This document shows positions 5,501 through 6,259 of a stretch of 6,259 nucleotides of DNA, piece after piece. Every line of letters starts with the position of its first letter. Within the stretch, counting starts at the first letter, position 1. The stretch is taken from assembly GCA_937928335.1 (NCBI GenBank), contig CALFWN010000204.1:1-6259 (forward strand), given 5' to 3'. The notes beneath the pieces are model-generated. The model was not told where the DNA came from. It did not search any database and saw only the letters and a program-made list of their open reading frames with translations. The translations under genes were made by a program, and so were the position numbers. The DNA comes from an uncultured Litoreibacter sp. Lineage in GTDB: Bacteria > Pseudomonadota > Alphaproteobacteria > Rhodobacterales > Rhodobacteraceae.

Positions 5501-6259
5501 GTCGCGGCCCCGCCTTCTTCGGCCAGATCCGGGGCGTCTCGTCGTCGAAATTTGCGCATCTGCGAGGCAAAAAGCAGACAGACGGTGAGAACCGCGCCCG
5601 CAGCAGGAGCCAGATAGGCCATCCACCACAGGCTGGCATCGCCGCGGGCGACCTCCTCTGAGGAGTTGGCAATGAGCTGCACGAGGATGATCATCACCAC
5701 CGCCAGGATCACCTGACGCCAGACCCCGAACCGGGAGAACCCGCCCACCATAAGAGCGGCAAAACCCATCATCGGCACCACAATGGCCAACAAGGATCGC
5801 GCCACCCGGTCATGCGCCTCATACAGGAAATCCGGCAACTCGCCTGTGGCCCCGTCCAGATCTTCTTGCGTCGGGTTCAGCAACACGCGCGTCGGAAGCT
5901 CCCGCAGGTCGCGAATGCCCGCGCCGCCCTGCCGGATCAGCGCACCGATGTCATAGGCGAAATCTTCAAACTCAATCGTGGTCAGCCGACCCGTGCCCGG
6001 ACGGTAGGTTTGCGCCAGCCCGTCAAACATCACCAGCCGGGGGCCGGTGTCGCCGCGCACCAGCAAGGCGCGCTCGGCCGTATAGGTCACAACGGCCTTT
6101 GGGTCGCGCGCATCTTCGAGAAACAGCTCTTCCATCTCGCCGCGCGTGGTGATGTCGCGCACATAGACGGTGATGCCCGAGGCGGGGTGAATGAACTGGC
6201 CCTCTTTCAGGAAACGCGCGGTGATATCGCGTGAGATCTCCGCGCTGCGCCCCGACAAT
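5497..6259 (-). CDS. lptF: LPS export ABC transporter permease LptF (N-terminus beyond window edge)
   Basis: LptF pairs with LptG as the membrane part of LptB2FG. Only the last 253 codons are present; the frame is open to the right edge and the first complete codon is 6258-6256. Compared with the usual ~370-380 residues, about 120 are missing, including the first three membrane segments and the coupling loop. What remains is the periplasmic jellyroll (residues 1-~148 of the fragment, with TARFLKEGQFIHPASGITVYVRDI and LFLEDARD), followed by membrane segments at about 152-172, 181-199 and 211-232, and a basic, cytoplasmic C-terminal tail (RKFRRR). The FIHPASGITVYVRDI block, with its His-Pro, is typical of LptF. 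The stop TGA (5499-5497) lies inside the GTGA start of lptG. The TTG at 6258 is an internal Leu codon, not the start. Confidence 0.94.
   Translation of the reverse strand, partial: LSGRSAEISRDITARFLKEGQFIHPASGITVYVRDITTRGEMEELFLEDARDPKAVVTYTAERALLVRGDTGPRLVMFDGLAQTYRPGTGRLTTIEFEDFAYDIGALIRQGGAGIRDLRELPTRVLLNPTQEDLDGATGELPDFLYEAHDRVARSLLAIVVPMMGFAALMVGGFSRFGVWRQVILAVVMIILVQLIANSSEEVARGDASLWWMAYLAPAAGAVLTVCLLFASQMRKFRRRDAPDLAEEGGAAT

Larger units (their letters stand above)
1..6259 (-). other. Probable single transcription unit lptF-lptG-lptD-surA-pdxA
   Basis: All five genes point the same way. Junctions are a four-base overlap (lptF/lptG), a one-base gap (lptG/lptD), a 23-base gap (lptD/surA) and a four-base overlap (surA/pdxA). 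No terminator or convincing promoter is seen within the unit, so the promoter should lie upstream of lptF, beyond the right edge. E. coli has lptD-surA-pdxA-rsmA together but lptFG elsewhere; here LPS extraction, LPS insertion and the barrel chaperone are co-transcribed. That they share one mRNA is inferred from spacing only. Confidence 0.8.

Noticed and set aside
4982..5617. A 211-codon plus-strand open frame
   Set aside because: It is antisense to lptG/lptF, with a His/Gln/Arg-rich composition typical of shadows of membrane-protein genes.
5501..5629. Longer lptG beginning at ATG 5629
   Set aside because: The added 43 residues overlap the lptF end in another frame and do not resemble the LptG N-terminus; GTG 5500 gives the family start and a typical GTGA overlap.
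6256..6258. TTG as a start codon of a complete 253-residue lptF product
   Set aside because: It falls in the middle of the periplasmic domain; the first three membrane segments must lie upstream, so this is a truncated view of a longer gene.
1..6259. A hidden novel system (defence, mobile or RNA-based) in this window
   Set aside because: Every base except 24 is accounted for by five conserved housekeeping genes; I saw no repeat array, inverted-repeat ends, integrase, toxin-antitoxin pair or structured RNA.

Overview
The window is one tightly packed run of five genes, all on the minus strand. Read 5'->3' on that strand the order is lptF (3' two thirds), lptG, lptD, surA and pdxA (almost complete, cut by the left edge). 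The DNA is GC-rich, and the gene order and protein style point to an alphaproteobacterium. Details of LptD (a CxxC near residue 137, an ENEC motif near the C-terminus) and of SurA (degenerate parvulin domains) suggest the Rhodobacterales/Roseobacter group. That placement is inference from remembered family features, not a database result.

Layout by position: 5497-6259 encodes the C-terminal part of LptF. 4406-5500 encodes LptG, whose GTG start overlaps the lptF stop (GTGA). 2269-4404 encodes LptD, which starts one base after the lptG stop and has a good Shine-Dalgarno sequence inside the last lptG codons. 953-2245 encodes SurA, after a 23-base gap that holds a small GC hairpin. 1-956 encodes PdxA, whose ATG overlaps the surA stop (ATGA). 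No stretch longer than 23 bases is non-coding. I see no RNA gene, mobile element, CRISPR array, rho-independent terminator or convincing promoter.

The genes form a logical outer-membrane biogenesis unit. LptF and LptG are the membrane subunits of the LptB2FG ABC transporter that extracts lipopolysaccharide from the inner membrane. LptD is the outer-membrane barrel that, with LptE, inserts LPS in the cell surface. SurA is the periplasmic chaperone that delivers barrels such as LptD to the BAM complex. PdxA, an enzyme of vitamin B6 synthesis, follows surA by a linkage also known from E. coli (lptD-surA-pdxA-rsmA). By analogy rsmA (ksgA) probably lies just beyond the left edge, and the rest of lptF lies beyond the right edge.

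This is a conserved housekeeping region and I found no previously undescribed system. The points worth a second look are protein-level: the cysteine layout of LptD, a SurA whose parvulin domains seem to lack their catalytic histidines but carry a possible disulfide, a Tyr where E. coli LptG has its LPS-contacting Lys34, and start-site and coupling details.
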